Source: Clostridium sp. (lineage in GTDB: Bacteria; Bacillota; Clostridia; Acetivibrionales; Acetivibrionaceae). Taken from it: 38,009 bases of DNA. The position numbers and the translations under genes are program-made. Under the pieces are notes generated by a model. The model was not told where the DNA came from, ran no database searches, and was given only the letters and a program-made list of their open reading frames with translations. Location: assembly GCA_012523755.1 (NCBI GenBank), contig JAAYTO010000209.1, positions 1-38,009 on the forward strand. The letters run 5' to 3'. Shown here one piece after another: positions 17,740-27,683 of this stretch (position 1 is the stretch's first letter; every line of letters starts with the position of its first letter).

Positions 17740-17951
17740 ATATCATTTCTCCAATATCTTTTTTGAATATTATATAATGCAGAGTTTCCATAGACATTGC
17801 GTATATTGCTTATTTTATTGAAAAAAGTTGCTAACCCGATTATAATATGCACTTATATACAGTAGTTGTTGAACCACAGTAAAGTCAAATATATAATGGA
17901 AATGAACATCTGTCGGTTCTGCAAAAAATAGTGTTTAAGAGGGGGAGCACA

Positions 17952-18638
17952 ATGAATTTTAAGGAATATAGGCATGCAATAATAATTTTAATAATTTGCG
18001 GTATTTTACTTTTAGGTGTTTTCTTCATGGATATATTTTGTTTGATGGGAGTTACTATTTTTCTATATTTATACTCAATTTTAGCAATACCGCTTTTGTT
18101 GGCTTTATCAATAATAAGCATAATTGTATTGATTATAAAAAGAAAATTTAATTTACGGGGATTTTTGCCCTTGATTATTATTGTTTCAACAGTTTTTATC
18201 ATGTTGGTTAATTTTTGTTTAGTTCCAGGTACTACTCTATCACATGAAATTAGTTTATATTTTTTCTCAAGAAAACTGTTTAATTGTCCCTTACCTCCTG
18301 ACAGCGACTTGATTTTAAAGGGAACTGAACACGGTAATGGCTCCGGAAGCGGGAACCATTGCGAAAATCTTGCGTATATTGCTATTTCTTCCAATAGCGA
18401 TATTGAAGAAATAACAAGCTATTATAAAAGTAAATTGTCAAATAAAACGGGAGGGGGCAATCTGTATATCTATTTGTTTGATAAAGACGAAGAATATCCC
18501 TTTAAATACCAATATGTTCTTTTCCGTTTTACCGAAGAAGAAAAAAACCAATTAATACAAGCAGAAGGGAAGAAAAAGGCAATATATTTAGTAACAGCAG
18601 TTGAGGGTTGCTGGCCCACGTGTCTTTCGGGTCATTAG
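17952..18638 (+). CDS. Membrane protein of unknown function
   Basis: 228 residues from ATG 17952, chosen because GGGGGAG precedes it by three bases; the track ATG at 17931 lacks one. Three hydrophobic segments lie within the first 95 residues (AIIILIICGILLLGVFFM, then IFLYLYSILAIPLLLALSII, then FLPLIIIVSTVFIMLV). The rest is a soluble, probably extracytoplasmic domain with a glycine-rich stretch (GTEHGNGSGSGNH) and C-terminal cysteines in CWPTC. I do not recognise the family. It is monocistronic between uxaC and the TIGR04086-like gene, with no functional link evident. Confidence 0.7.
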   Translation: MNFKEYRHAIIILIICGILLLGVFFMDIFCLMGVTIFLYLYSILAIPLLLALSIISIIVLIIKRKFNLRGFLPLIIIVSTVFIMLVNFCLVPGTTLSHEISLYFFSRKLFNCPLPPDSDLILKGTEHGNGSGSGNHCENLAYIAISSNSDIEEITSYYKSKLSNKTGGGNLYIYLFDKDEEYPFKYQYVLFRFTEEEKNQLIQAEGKKKAIYLVTAVEGCWPTCLSGH

Positions 18639-18717
18639 TGAATCTACATGGAATTCTCTATGGCTGAATAAAAAATATACAGTTTGTTTTTATTGGTTCT
18701 ATCTTTAAATTAAAGAC

Positions 18718-18750
18718 AATAGATTATTAGTATGAGACTATAAATCTATT
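18718..18750 (+). promoter_or_regulatory. Hairpin immediately before the ribosome site of the TIGR04086-like gene
   Basis: Eight base pairs, a 2x2 internal loop, four more pairs and a five-base loop end exactly where the GGGGGG ribosome site begins. It could affect translation or mRNA stability. No T run follows, so it is not a standard terminator. Confidence 0.35.
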
Positions 18751-18761
18751 GGGGGGCTGTT

Positions 18762-19202
18762 ATGATTAATAGAACCGGACAGACGGCGAAGAACATTATA
18801 AGTGAACATTCCAACCTGGTGACAATAATAATGGGGATATTTGTGTCCTATGCCATTACATTGCCAATTGCTGCGGTTTTTGCGTATATTTTGATGTTTA
18901 CGGATTTTCCGCAGAAGTATCTGCCTACGGCTGTTATAATTACAACACTTTTAAGTATTGTGATAGCAGGATGGGTGTCTACAAAAAGCGTAAAAAGCAA
19001 GGGATGGTTAAATGGTGGAATTGTGGGTATCGTATACATGCTGATTCTTTATATTTTGAGCAGCGTGGTTTATAGAGACTTTTCCATTAATATGCATGTT
19101 CTAACCCTGTTTTTTATAGGGATTTTGACGGGAAGCATCGGAGGAATACTAGGCATTAATTTAAGAAGAGAACCCCGGGCGACCTCCAGAAACAGAAAAT
19201 AA
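18762..19202 (+). CDS. TIGR04086-like small membrane protein
   Basis: 146 residues with four predicted membrane helices: NLVTIIMGIFVSYAITLPIA, AVIITTLLSIVIAGW, IVGIVYMLILYILSSV and VLTLFFIGILTGSIGGILG, ending in a basic Arg/Lys tail. Size, helix spacing and the GW-VSTKS loop fit the clostridial TIGR04086 membrane family, whose function is not known to me. The ATG follows GGGGGGC. It lies upstream of the pyr operon but is separated from pyrR by that operon's own promoter and attenuator, so co-regulation is not implied. Confidence 0.7.
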   Translation: MINRTGQTAKNIISEHSNLVTIIMGIFVSYAITLPIAAVFAYILMFTDFPQKYLPTAVIITTLLSIVIAGWVSTKSVKSKGWLNGGIVGIVYMLILYILSSVVYRDFSINMHVLTLFFIGILTGSIGGILGINLRREPRATSRNRK

Positions 19203-19244
19203 ATTTGCCGGGCTAAAACTGAATAAAAAATAATAGTAAATGTA

Positions 19245-19273
19245 TAGACAACAAACTTTCATTATGTTAATAT
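19245..19273 (+). promoter_or_regulatory. Putative promoter of the pyr operon
   Basis: TAGACA (19245-19250), a 17-bp spacer and TAATAT (19268-19273) give a leader of about 170 nt before pyrR that contains the complete PyrR attenuator. Confidence 0.6.
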
Positions 19274-19295
19274 TAGAAAGAACTGAATAAACAAG

Positions 19296-19326
19296 CCTTT
19301 AATTAAGTCCAGAGAGACTCAAAAGG
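19296..19326 (+). promoter_or_regulatory. PyrR-binding loop (anti-antiterminator)
   Basis: The sequence AGTCCAGAGAGACT (19306-19319) carries the CAGAGA hexaloop matching the PyrR consensus CNGNGA between AGUC and GACU. A lower stem pairs CCTTT (19296-19300) with AAAGG (19322-19326) across an internal bulge. This is the classic site that UMP-bound PyrR stabilises. Confidence 0.85.
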
Positions 19327-19366
19327 TAAGAGTATTATTGATTAGCGAATATCTATGCATTTATTG

Positions 19367-19396
19367 GCTTCTTACCTTGTGGTAAGGAGCTTTTTT
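19367..19396 (+). terminator. PyrR-controlled attenuator terminator before pyrR
   Basis: Stem GCTTCTTACC / GGTAAGGAGC with loop TTGT (one G-U pair), followed by TTTTTT. Its left arm can instead pair with AAGGTAAGA at 19323-19331, which overlaps the lower stem of the PyrR loop. The three structures are therefore mutually exclusive as in Bacillus pyr leaders. Confidence 0.88.
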
Positions 19397-19447
19397 AGTG
19401 GGGTTTTACGAAAGGAAATAACCAAAAATAAAACGGGGAGCAAAAAA

Positions 19448-20002
19448 ATGGTTGACAAAGCTATAATAATGGATGAAAGTGGAATAGTAAGGGCCGCAAC
19501 AAGAATATCCCATGAAATTATTGAGAAGAATAAGGGTGTGGACAACCTTGTGCTGATTGGCATTCAAAGGCGGGGAGTGCCCCTTGCAAAGATGATTTCC
19601 GAAAAAATCAAGGGAGTTGAAGGCAGGACGGTTCCTGTTGGCATCCTTGATATAACCTTTTATAGAGACGATTTAAGCATGCTTTCGGAGCATCCAATAA
19701 TAAACGGCACAGAAATAAATTTTTCTATAACCGGTAAAAAAATAGTGCTTGTGGATGATGTTATTTATACGGGAAGAACTGTAAGGGCGGCTATTGATGC
19801 ATTAATGGACATAGGAAGGCCTAAGGCTATTCAATTGGCAGTATTAATCGACAGAGGGCATAGGGAGTTGCCCATACGACCGGATTATGTTGGTAAAAAC
19901 GTTCCTACCTCAAAGCTTGAGGTAGTAAATGTTAAACTTTATGAGTTTGATGGAGAAAACGCAGTAACAATCAGTGACCTAGAAAAAGGAATAAGCCATT
20001 AA
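19448..20002 (+). CDS. pyrR: Bifunctional pyr operon attenuator / uracil phosphoribosyltransferase
   Basis: 184 residues from ATG 19448, which follows CGGGGAG; the track start at 19355 lies inside the attenuator and is not used. The PRPP-binding signature [17 protein letters not shown] is near residues 100-115, with [10 protein letters not shown] and [19 protein letters not shown] also characteristic of PyrR. It binds pyr leader RNA in response to UMP and favours termination; many PyrR proteins also convert uracil to UMP. Its own leader carries a PyrR site, so it autoregulates. It is the first gene of the pyr cluster and is followed by a small ORF and a terminator. Confidence 0.95.
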   Translation: MVDKAIIMDESGIVRAATRISHEIIEKNKGVDNLVLIGIQRRGVPLAKMISEKIKGVEGRTVPVGILDITFYRDDLSMLSEHPIINGTEINFSITGKKIVLVDDVIYTGRTVRAAIDALMDIGRPKAIQLAVLIDRGHRELPIRPDYVGKNVPTSKLEVVNVKLYEFDGENAVTISDLEKGISH

Positions 20003-20049
20003 GCTTTGTTTTATAAAATATATAAACAATTTTTGGAGAGGGTTTTAAA

Positions 20050-20184
20050 ATGAAAAGTGTGGTATGCTTCTATATTGAAAAACTAAAGGATGGGATTAAA
20101 AGGTGTACTATTGTTTCCATTTTTAAACCTGAGATTGTTTTTGTTAAAGGTATAAATGTTTTTAATATTATAGGTGTTTTTTAA
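20050..20184 (+). CDS. 44-aa small ORF, candidate pyr leader peptide
   Basis: ATG 20050 follows GGAGAGG at good spacing and opens 44 codons (starts MKSVVCFYIEKLKDG, ends NVFNIIGVF). It is too short for the track. The mRNA is very U-rich in its second half, with several runs of five or six U. The TAA stop lies one base before a 12-bp terminator stem. A ribosome at the stop would cover the stem, so translation could prevent termination. Position before pyrB, length and terminator overlap parallel the E. coli pyrBI leader peptide (pyrL, 44 residues), which senses UTP through polymerase pausing. The sequences show no obvious similarity, so the parallel is architectural. A short unrelated gene is the alternative. 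Confidence 0.6.
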   Translation: MKSVVCFYIEKLKDGIKRCTIVSIFKPEIVFVKGINVFNIIGVF

Positions 20185-20185
20185 G

Positions 20186-20217
20186 ATAGTAAGGAGACAA
20201 TTCTCCTTACTATTTTT
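20186..20217 (+). terminator. Strong terminator between the 44-aa ORF and pyrB
   Basis: A perfect 12-bp stem ATAGTAAGGAGA / TCTCCTTACTAT with loop CAAT, followed by TTTT. It either ends a pyrR transcript or works as a second attenuator. No CAGAGA-type PyrR loop is found between pyrR and pyrB. Confidence 0.88.
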
Positions 20218-20274
20218 ATGTACACAGTACAAAGACTTTAGTATAGGGGTTTTTATGAGGAAGAGAAAATCGGT

Positions 20275-20333
20275 TAACTTCAAACCCGGTTAGCTAAATT
20301 GCAAAGTTAAGCCCAAAATATGTTTTGTATAAT
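20275..20333 (+). promoter_or_regulatory. pyrB upstream region: inverted repeat and possible -10
   Basis: TTAACTT (20275-20281) and AAGTTAA (20304-20310) can pair around a 22-base loop. TATAAT at 20328-20333 could be a pyrB promoter -10, but no good -35 lies at the normal distance. Confidence 0.35.
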
Positions 20334-20391
20334 ATTGGAGACATTCTTGTCTTCCATTAATAATAAGTTTTATTAAGAGTGGGGTGTAAGG

Positions 20392-21330
20392 ATGGCACTA
20401 AAATCAAAAGATCTCTTAGGACTTAAAGATTTGACAAAAGAAGAAATCGAGTATATTTTACGCACTGCAAAAACCATGAAGCTTATTCTTGAATCAAAGA
20501 ATAAGAAGACTCCTCATCTTCAAGGTAAATCGGTCATTACTCTGTTTTACGAGAACAGCACAAGGACGAGATTGTCCTTTGAACTTGCTGCCAAGTATAT
20601 GAGTGCCAGTGCTGCGAATATTTCGGTTGCCGCAAGCAGTGTTGCAAAGGGTGAGACACTTATCGATACAGGAAAAACAATAGATATGATGGGGGCAGAT
20701 GTGATTATAATAAGGCATTCCATGGCTGGAACGCCGCATTTGCTCGCGAGAAATGTAGAGGCTTCAGTAATAAATGCCGGAGATGGGATGAATGAGCACC
20801 CGACTCAGGCACTTTTAGACATGTTTACCGTTATTGAAAAGAAGGGAAGTCTCGCGGGATTGAAGGTTGCGATAATAGGTGATATTTATCACAGCAGAGT
20901 GGTGCGGAGCAATATCTTGGGAATGACAAAATTGGGTGCTGAGGTGTGTGTTGCCGGACCTTCTACTCTGATACCCCGTGAACTGGATAGGGTTGGTGTT
21001 AAGGTCTTTAACACGGTTCAGGAGGCACTTATTGATGCCGATGTGGTTATGGGGCTCAGGATTCAGAAGGAAAGACAGAAGAAAGGGTTGTTCCCGAGCT
21101 TAAGAGAATATTACAGATTTTTCGGACTGGATGATAAAAGGTTAAAGCTTGCAAAAGAAGATGCATTGGTGTTGCATCCCGGACCGGTTAACAGAGGTGT
21201 TGAGCTGTCAACTGCGGTAGTCGACGGTGAAAAATCTCTGATAAATGAACAGGTTACAAACGGAGTGGCGGTAAGAATGGCTCTTCTGTATCTTTTGACG
21301 AGGAGGGATAATGTTGAGGGTGTTAATTAA
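20392..21330 (+). CDS. pyrB: Aspartate carbamoyltransferase catalytic subunit
   Basis: 312 residues, the standard length for the catalytic chain, which joins carbamoyl phosphate and aspartate in the second step of UMP synthesis. Carbamoyl-phosphate motif STRTR at 56-60, [12 protein letters not shown] near 107-118, HPTQALLD near 136 and LHPGPVNRG near 263 are all present. The regulatory subunit gene pyrI is not adjacent; pyrC follows and overlaps by 20 bp, indicating translational coupling. A GGGG-containing ribosome site lies just before the ATG. Confidence 0.96.
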   Translation: MALKSKDLLGLKDLTKEEIEYILRTAKTMKLILESKNKKTPHLQGKSVITLFYENSTRTRLSFELAAKYMSASAANISVAASSVAKGETLIDTGKTIDMMGADVIIIRHSMAGTPHLLARNVEASVINAGDGMNEHPTQALLDMFTVIEKKGSLAGLKVAIIGDIYHSRVVRSNILGMTKLGAEVCVAGPSTLIPRELDRVGVKVFNTVQEALIDADVVMGLRIQKERQKKGLFPSLREYYRFFGLDDKRLKLAKEDALVLHPGPVNRGVELSTAVVDGEKSLINEQVTNGVAVRMALLYLLTRRDNVEGVN

Positions 21331-22609
21331 AGGTGGACATGTTATAGATCCTAAAACCAATACGGACGGCATAAGCGATATATTGATTGAGGATGGGATG
21401 ATAACGGAGGTTGACAATATCAGCGATGACCTAGAGATCTTAAATGGTGATGTGATTAATGCAGAGGGCAAATTGGTGCTGCCTGGTTTGGTGGATGCCC
21501 ATTGTCATTTGAGGGATCCGGGGTTTGAGTATAAGGAAGACATTGAAAGCGGAACAAGAAGTGCTGCAGCGGGAGGATTCACATCGGTAGCCTGTATGCC
21601 GAATACAAATCCTGTCGCAGATAATGAGTCAGTTATAAAATATATTATCAATAAGGCCAAACAGGATGGAGTGGTTAATGTTTACCCCATTGGTGCTATT
21701 TCAAAGGGGCAAAAGGGTGAAGAACTTTCGGAAATCGGTGAATTGAAATTTGCAGGAGCGGTTGCCATATCCGACGACGGAAAGCCGCTAAAAAGGTCTT
21801 CCCTTATGAAGAGAGCTCTTGAGTATTCGTCAATGTTTGATATAACCGTAATTTCACACTGCGAGGATATGGATATTGTAGATGAAGGTGTGATGAATGA
21901 AGGATACTGGTCTACAATAATGGGGCTTAGGGGAATACCTTCCGCGGCAGAAGAGATAATGGTGGCAAGGGATCTTATATTAGCGGAGTATACGAAGGTT
22001 CCGATTCATATAGCCCATGTGAGTACGGAATTGTCTGTTGAGCTTATAAGGCATGCCAAAAAGAGAGGGGTAAAGGTGACCTGTGAGACATGTCCCCACT
22101 ACTTTGTTCTTACGGATGAAGCATGTACTGGTTTTAATACCTATGCCAAAGTTAATCCCCCGCTTAGAACCGAAAGGGATGTTAAGGCGGTAATTGAAGG
22201 TCTGAAAGATGGGACTATTGACGTAATTGCCACTGACCATGCACCCCATCATATAGATGAAAAAAATGTAGAGTTCAATCTGGCGGCAAATGGCATTGTC
22301 GGGTTTGAGACGGCCTTGCCCTTGGCAATAACATATCTTGTAAAGCCGGGACATCTTACAATGAATCAACTGGTGGAAAAGATGTGTGTGAACCCGTCAA
22401 AAATACTGGGACTTAACAAAGGAACACTGGAAGTAGGGCGGAGTGCGGACATAACCATTCTAGACGTTGAAGAAGAGTTTGTTGTGGATGTCAACAAGTT
22501 TAAATCAAAGGCTAAAAATTCACCCTTTGACGGATTTAAGCTAAAGGGGTCGATTTATTACACAATAGTAAACGGCAATGTTGTTGTTAGAGAAAAGGTA
22601 CTTCTTTGA
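21311..22609 (+). CDS. pyrC: Dihydroorotase
   Basis: 432 residues, class I dihydroorotase length. It closes carbamoyl-aspartate to dihydroorotate. Zinc ligands appear in [11 protein letters not shown] (H64 and H66), with [17 protein letters not shown] and ATDHAPHH further on. The ATG lies inside the end of pyrB with an AGGAGGG ribosome site in pyrB's last codons, so expression is coupled. Confidence 0.96.
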   Translation: MLRVLIKGGHVIDPKTNTDGISDILIEDGMITEVDNISDDLEILNGDVINAEGKLVLPGLVDAHCHLRDPGFEYKEDIESGTRSAAAGGFTSVACMPNTNPVADNESVIKYIINKAKQDGVVNVYPIGAISKGQKGEELSEIGELKFAGAVAISDDGKPLKRSSLMKRALEYSSMFDITVISHCEDMDIVDEGVMNEGYWSTIMGLRGIPSAAEEIMVARDLILAEYTKVPIHIAHVSTELSVELIRHAKKRGVKVTCETCPHYFVLTDEACTGFNTYAKVNPPLRTERDVKAVIEGLKDGTIDVIATDHAPHHIDEKNVEFNLAANGIVGFETALPLAITYLVKPGHLTMNQLVEKMCVNPSKILGLNKGTLEVGRSADITILDVEEEFVVDVNKFKSKAKNSPFDGFKLKGSIYYTIVNGNVVVREKVLL

Positions 22610-22665
22610 AATAACTTTGCAGATTAAACCATAAACCATATTATGTAAAATAAGGAGATAGGATT

Positions 22666-23613
22666 ATGTTTGTTGATACACTGATTGAGAAAATTAAGGA
22701 AAAAAATAACCCTTCCGTTGTGGGATTGGATCCTAAAATAGAGTATGTACCTTCTTTTGTAAAAGAAGAGATGTTTGGAAAATACGGTAGGAATTTAAAA
22801 GGGGCATCCGAAGCCATTTTAGCTTTCAATAAATATATTATTGATGCAATTTATGATATTGTACCGGCAGTTAAACCCCAGTTGGCATATTACGAAATGT
22901 ACGGGCTGGAGGGAATCAGGGTGTTTAGTGAAACCTGCAGGTATGCAAAGGAAAAAGGGCTTTTGGTTATTGCCGACGGAAAAAGAAATGACATTGGTTC
23001 AACAGCAGAAAGCTATTCGGCTGCATATCTGGGAAGAACACTCATAGACGAAGGAATAAGCGAACCTGTTTTTGATGTGGATGCACTGACTGTTAACCCA
23101 TTTTTGGGTATAGACGGGATAAAACCTTTTATATCCGACTGCAAAAAGTATGGTAAGGGGATATTTGTGATAGTAAAGACTTCAAACCGCTCATCGGGGC
23201 AGTTTCAAGATGTGCTTACCATGGAAAGCAAGAGTATGTATGAAGTTGTTGCCCGATATGTTGAGGAATGGGGACAGTATGTTAAAGGAAAGTATGGATA
23301 CAGCAGTATTGGGGCAGTAGTAGGGGCAACGTATCCCAATCAGGCAAAAGTACTGAGAAAGATTCTGAAAAGTTCTTATATACTGGTTCCGGGTTATGGT
23401 GCCCAAGGAGGAACCGCCAGGGATGTGGCTCATTCCTTTAATTACGATGGAATGGGAGCAATAGTGAATGCATCAAGAAGTATTATGTGTGCCTATAAGG
23501 CTGAACAATGGAAAGATGTCTACAGCGAAGAGAGATTTTATGAAGCATCCCGGGCTGAGGCAATAAGGATGAGGGATGACATAAACAATGCGGTTAACGG
23601 TTCAAAAAAATGA
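22666..23613 (+). CDS. pyrF: Orotidine-5'-phosphate decarboxylase, long type
   Basis: 315 residues, the long subfamily (TIGR02127 type) rather than the 240-residue Bacillus form. Decarboxylates OMP to UMP. The catalytic charged cluster is in IADGKRNDIGST near 103-113 (Asp, Lys, Asp), and N-terminal VGLDPK, VIVKTSNRS and VPGYGAQGG match. The ATG follows AAGGAGATAGG. In this cluster it precedes carB by 53 bp, in the spot where carA would be expected in many operons. Confidence 0.94.
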   Translation: MFVDTLIEKIKEKNNPSVVGLDPKIEYVPSFVKEEMFGKYGRNLKGASEAILAFNKYIIDAIYDIVPAVKPQLAYYEMYGLEGIRVFSETCRYAKEKGLLVIADGKRNDIGSTAESYSAAYLGRTLIDEGISEPVFDVDALTVNPFLGIDGIKPFISDCKKYGKGIFVIVKTSNRSSGQFQDVLTMESKSMYEVVARYVEEWGQYVKGKYGYSSIGAVVGATYPNQAKVLRKILKSSYILVPGYGAQGGTARDVAHSFNYDGMGAIVNASRSIMCAYKAEQWKDVYSEERFYEASRAEAIRMRDDINNAVNGSKK

Positions 23614-23666
23614 TTTGATATAAATTATCAGATGTTTTAGAAGGAATAGTATTGGGGGAATATTAA

Positions 23667-26600
23667 ATGCCTAAAAGAAAAGACGTTAAGAAGGTCTTGG
23701 TTATTGGTTCAGGTCCTATTGTAATAGGTCAGGCGGCTGAGTTTGACTATGCAGGGACTCAGGCCTGCCGGGCTTTAAAGGAAGAAAATATAGAGGTTGT
23801 ATTGGTTAACAGCAACCCAGCTACAATTATGACAGACACTAATATTGCGGACAGGGTTTATATAGAGCCTCTTACGGCAGAGATGGCAAAAAATATCATA
23901 AGAAAAGAGAAAACGGACAGCATACTTCCCACATTAGGTGGACAGACTGGTTTGAACCTTGCTATGGAGCTTGCGGAGTCGGGATTCTTGCAGGAAAATA
24001 ACGTAAAGCTTTTGGGCACAGCAACCGAAGCGATAAAGATGGCAGAAGACCGGCAGGCTTTTAAGGACGCTATGGAGAGAATTGGTCAGCCCTGTATTGC
24101 TAGCAAGGTGGTTAATACAATTGAGGATGCTTTAGAATTTGCAAAAGAGATCGGCTACCCGGTTATTGTACGGCCTGCTTATACTTTAGGAGGAAGCGGT
24201 GGCGGCATAGTTTATAACGAAGAAGAACTTTTGGAAATAGGAAGCAATGGGTTGAGATTGAGCAGGGTGCACCAGGTGCTGATAGAAAAGTGCATATCCG
24301 GATGGAAGGAAATTGAATACGAGGTTATGCGGGATGGCAAGGGCAATGCCATTACCATATGCAGCATGGAGAACATTGACCCTGTAGGTGTCCATACCGG
24401 GGACAGCATAGTGGTGGCACCGTGCCAGACCCTATCCGACAAGGAATACCAAATGCTTCGTCGTGCGTCACTTAAGATAATAAGTGCTTTGGGAATAGAA
24501 GGCGGATGTAATGTGCAGTTTGCCCTAAATCCCCATAGCTTTGAATATGCAGTAATCGAGGTTAATCCAAGGGTCAGCCGTTCTTCGGCTTTAGCCTCGA
24601 AAGCAACAGGCTATCCCATTGCAAAAGTGGCAACTAAAATTGCTATAGGCTACAGCTTGGATGAGATAAAAAATACAGTGACAGGAAAGACCTATGTTTG
24701 TTTTGAGCCAACCCTTGACTATGTTGTTGTAAAAATACCCAAATGGCCTTTTGACAAATTTGTAAAGGCAAGCAGGACCTTAGGTACACAGATGAAGGCT
24801 ACTGGAGAGGTTATGGCAATAAGCAGTTCCTTTGAAGCTGCGATTATGAAAGCCATCAGGTCTTTAGAACTGGGTATTTTCACGCTGGAGCAGGATATTT
24901 ACAAAAAATATAGCGATGGGGAAATAAGAGAAAAAATAAAGGATATTAATGATGAAAGGCTGCTGGTTTTAGCAGAGGCAATAAGAAGGGGAATTACGCT
25001 GGAGGATATAAATGATATTACTAAGATTGATATGTTTTTCTTAAACAAAATCAAGAATCTGGTTCTTACCGAAGAGAAGCTTAAAACCATGAGTCTTTCG
25101 GATTTTACCCCGGATTATTTGGAAAAGGTAAAAAAACTGGGCTTTACCGATGGGGTTATTGCAAAGTATGTGGGATGCAGTAAAGAGGAAGTCAGGGCCA
25201 AAAGAAAAGAATTTAACATTTGTGCGGTGTATAAAATGGTTGACACCTGTGCCGCAGAGTTTGAGGCTGTGACCCCGTATTATTACTCAACCTATGACCG
25301 GCATTGTGAGGTAAAAAAATCAGATAAAAAGAAGGTTCTGGTAATTGGCTCCGGTCCTATAAGGATTGGCCAGGGAATTGAGTTTGACTACTGCTCTGTT
25401 CATTCGGTATGGGGACTTAAAGACGAGGGTTATGAAACCATAATTGCCAACAACAATCCGGAAACGGTCAGCACGGATTTTGACACCGCCGACAGGCTGT
25501 ATTTTGAGCCATTGACCGAAGAAGATGTGGAAAATATTATTGAGAAAGAAGGGATCGAGGGAGCGATTGTCCAGTTTGGAGGTCAGACAGCAATAAAGCT
25601 TACAAAAGCCCTTGATGAAATGGGTGTCAGGATTTTTGGCACGGAACCCAAATATGTAGATGCGGCAGAAGACCGGGAAAAATTTGATGAAATGCTCGAA
25701 GAACTGGGTATTCCAAGACCAAAGGGAAAGACGGTGTTTACCCTTGATGAGGCTTTGGCGGCTGCTAATGAATTGGGGTATCCTGTACTTGTCAGACCGT
25801 CCTATGTTTTAGGCGGACAAGGTATGGAAATTGCTTATAACGATAAAGATGTAGCCGAGTTTATGGAAATAATAAACAGGGTAAAACAAGAACATCCCAT
25901 ATTGATTGATAAATATATGATGGGAAAGGAAATTGAAGTTGATGCCATTTGTGACGGTGAAGACATCCTTATTCCCGGTATTATGGAGCATTTGGAGAGG
26001 GCAGGGGTTCATTCCGGTGACAGCATATCGGTTTATCCTTCGCAGACCATTGATGAGAAAGTAAAACATAGGGTTGTCGATTATACCCAAAAGCTTGCAA
26101 AAGCATTAAAGGTAGTGGGAATGGTAAATATACAGTATGTGTATTACAACAATGAACTGTATGTAATAGAGGTTAATCCAAGATCCAGCCGTACTGTACC
26201 GTATATAAGCAAAGTAACCGGTATTCCCATGGTGAACCTGGCTACCAGGGTCATGATGGGCAGGAGGCTTAAGGAGTTTGGGTACGGCACCGGGCTTTAT
26301 AAAGAATCGGAATATGTTGCGGTAAAGGTTCCGGTGTTTTCCTTTGAGAAGCTTCACGATGTAGATACCAGTCTTGGCCCTGAAATGAAATCCACTGGTG
26401 AGGTGTTGGGAATTGCCAGGACGTTCCATGAGGCATTATATAAAGGGATTATTGGCACAGGCATAAAGCTTCCTCAAAAAGGCGGGGGCATTCTTATGAC
26501 TGTCAGGGATACGGATAAGCCTGAACTGATACAATTGGCGGAAGAGTTTGAAAAGCTAGGATTTGAGCTTTATGCCACAGGAAAGACTGCCAATATGCTA

Positions 26601-26885
26601 AACAACCAGGGAATTGCTACCAATGCCGTAAAGAAAATAGGGGAGGGTGAGCCTAATTTACTGGAACTAATACACTCAGGCAGGATAAACCTTATTATTA
26701 ATACCCCGACAAAGGGTAGAAAACCCGAAAGAGATGGGTTTAAAATAAGGAGAAAGGCTGTGGAAATATCAATACCCTGTCTTACTTCTCTTGATACGGC
26801 AAGGGCCGTTCTAGAATGCATCAAGCTTGGCAGGAATGAAGAAGATCTTGAGGTTGTTGATTTGAGTGTTTTTAATAAAAAGTAA
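23667..26885 (+). CDS. carB: Carbamoyl phosphate synthase large subunit
   Basis: 1072 residues, full length. Two homologous ATP-grasp synthetase halves are visible: the first begins [20 protein letters not shown], the second near residue 555 with [20 protein letters not shown], separated by the oligomerisation region. The C-terminal MGS-like allosteric domain (about 935-1072) contains [11 protein letters not shown] and [10 protein letters not shown]. It makes carbamoyl phosphate from bicarbonate, ATP and ammonia channelled from the glutaminase subunit CarA. No carA occurs anywhere in the window, so the partner must be encoded elsewhere. pyrK follows 12 bp after its stop. Confidence 0.97.
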   Translation: MPKRKDVKKVLVIGSGPIVIGQAAEFDYAGTQACRALKEENIEVVLVNSNPATIMTDTNIADRVYIEPLTAEMAKNIIRKEKTDSILPTLGGQTGLNLAMELAESGFLQENNVKLLGTATEAIKMAEDRQAFKDAMERIGQPCIASKVVNTIEDALEFAKEIGYPVIVRPAYTLGGSGGGIVYNEEELLEIGSNGLRLSRVHQVLIEKCISGWKEIEYEVMRDGKGNAITICSMENIDPVGVHTGDSIVVAPCQTLSDKEYQMLRRASLKIISALGIEGGCNVQFALNPHSFEYAVIEVNPRVSRSSALASKATGYPIAKVATKIAIGYSLDEIKNTVTGKTYVCFEPTLDYVVVKIPKWPFDKFVKASRTLGTQMKATGEVMAISSSFEAAIMKAIRSLELGIFTLEQDIYKKYSDGEIREKIKDINDERLLVLAEAIRRGITLEDINDITKIDMFFLNKIKNLVLTEEKLKTMSLSDFTPDYLEKVKKLGFTDGVIAKYVGCSKEEVRAKRKEFNICAVYKMVDTCAAEFEAVTPYYYSTYDRHCEVKKSDKKKVLVIGSGPIRIGQGIEFDYCSVHSVWGLKDEGYETIIANNNPETVSTDFDTADRLYFEPLTEEDVENIIEKEGIEGAIVQFGGQTAIKLTKALDEMGVRIFGTEPKYVDAAEDREKFDEMLEELGIPRPKGKTVFTLDEALAAANELGYPVLVRPSYVLGGQGMEIAYNDKDVAEFMEIINRVKQEHPILIDKYMMGKEIEVDAICDGEDILIPGIMEHLERAGVHSGDSISVYPSQTIDEKVKHRVVDYTQKLAKALKVVGMVNIQYVYYNNELYVIEVNPRSSRTVPYISKVTGIPMVNLATRVMMGRRLKEFGYGTGLYKESEYVAVKVPVFSFEKLHDVDTSLGPEMKSTGEVLGIARTFHEALYKGIIGTGIKLPQKGGGILMTVRDTDKPELIQLAEEFEKLGFELYATGKTANMLNNQGIATNAVKKIGEGEPNLLELIHSGRINLIINTPTKGRKPERDGFKIRRKAVEISIPCLTSLDTARAVLECIKLGRNEEDLEVVDLSVFNKK

Positions 26886-26897
26886 TTGGAGGAAACT

Positions 26898-27683
26898 ATG
26901 TCTAGGATTTTAATGGAAAAAATTGTAAGTATCGAGGAAGTTGCAAAGACCATATTTAAAATGACCGTTAAATCGGAATATATATCTATGAATGCTGTAC
27001 CCGGCCAGTTTGTGAACGTAAAATGCTGTGAGGGAGTAGATGCACTTTTAAGAAGACCAATAAGTATTTGTAGTGTGGATAAGGACAAGGCGACTTTTGA
27101 TATAGTTTTTCAGATGAAAGGAAAAGGTACCCAATACCTTTCCCAAAAGAAGGTCGGGAGTGAAGTTGACCTGATTGGCCCTTTGGGAAATTCCTTTCAT
27201 ATATCCGAAGATTATAAGCGTATTGCGGTGGTAGGCGGAGGAATAGGCATATTTCCTCTGCTGTACCTTCTGAAGGAGTTAAAGGGTGCCGACAGATCCG
27301 CTTTTTTAGGATTTAGAAGCAGTGAGTATGCTGTGTTGCTTGAGGAGTTTGGTGCAGAAAGTGAAGCACTGTCCATATCAACTGATGACGGAAGCAGAGG
27401 CTATAGAGGGCTTGTTACGGACCTTCTTGAAAGGGATATCGAGGAGAGGGGATTTGATATTATTTATACCTGTGGTCCTACGCCGATGATAAGAAAGGTT
27501 TCCGAGATAAGTAAAAAAACGGGTATTCCATGCCAGGTTTCTTTAGAACAGAGAATGGGCTGCGGAATAGGGGCATGCCTTGTGTGCGCATGTAAAATCG
27601 GTAAGCCAGATAACTGGGAATATAAGCATGTTTGTAAAGACGGTCCTGTTTTCTGGAGTGATGAGGTGATTTTTGATGACTGA
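26898..27683 (+). CDS. pyrK: Dihydroorotate dehydrogenase electron transfer subunit
   Basis: 261 residues from ATG 26898, which follows TTGGAGG; the track's TTG 26886 is part of the ribosome site. An FAD-binding ferredoxin-reductase-like fold (RRPISICS and the NAD-binding VVGGGIGIFPLLYL) is followed by a 2Fe-2S cluster with Cys at 222, 227, 230 and 246 (C-x4-C-x2-C-x15-C). It passes electrons from PyrD to NAD in the type 1B enzyme. It overlaps pyrD by eight bases, matching the obligate partnership. Confidence 0.95.
   Translation: MSRILMEKIVSIEEVAKTIFKMTVKSEYISMNAVPGQFVNVKCCEGVDALLRRPISICSVDKDKATFDIVFQMKGKGTQYLSQKKVGSEVDLIGPLGNSFHISEDYKRIAVVGGGIGIFPLLYLLKELKGADRSAFLGFRSSEYAVLLEEFGAESEALSISTDDGSRGYRGLVTDLLERDIEERGFDIIYTCGPTPMIRKVSEISKKTGIPCQVSLEQRMGCGIGACLVCACKIGKPDNWEYKHVCKDGPVFWSDEVIFDD

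Noticed and set aside
19355-19447. N-terminal extension of PyrR in the ORF track
   Set aside because: It would be encoded by the attenuator terminator; family length and the ribosome site support ATG 19448.
20217-20391. Second PyrR-binding loop before pyrB
   Set aside because: No CAGAGA/CNGNGA hexaloop with flanking complementary arms was found there.
26570-27088. 172-aa minus-strand ORF across the carB/pyrK junction
   Set aside because: Antisense shadow of two confident genes.
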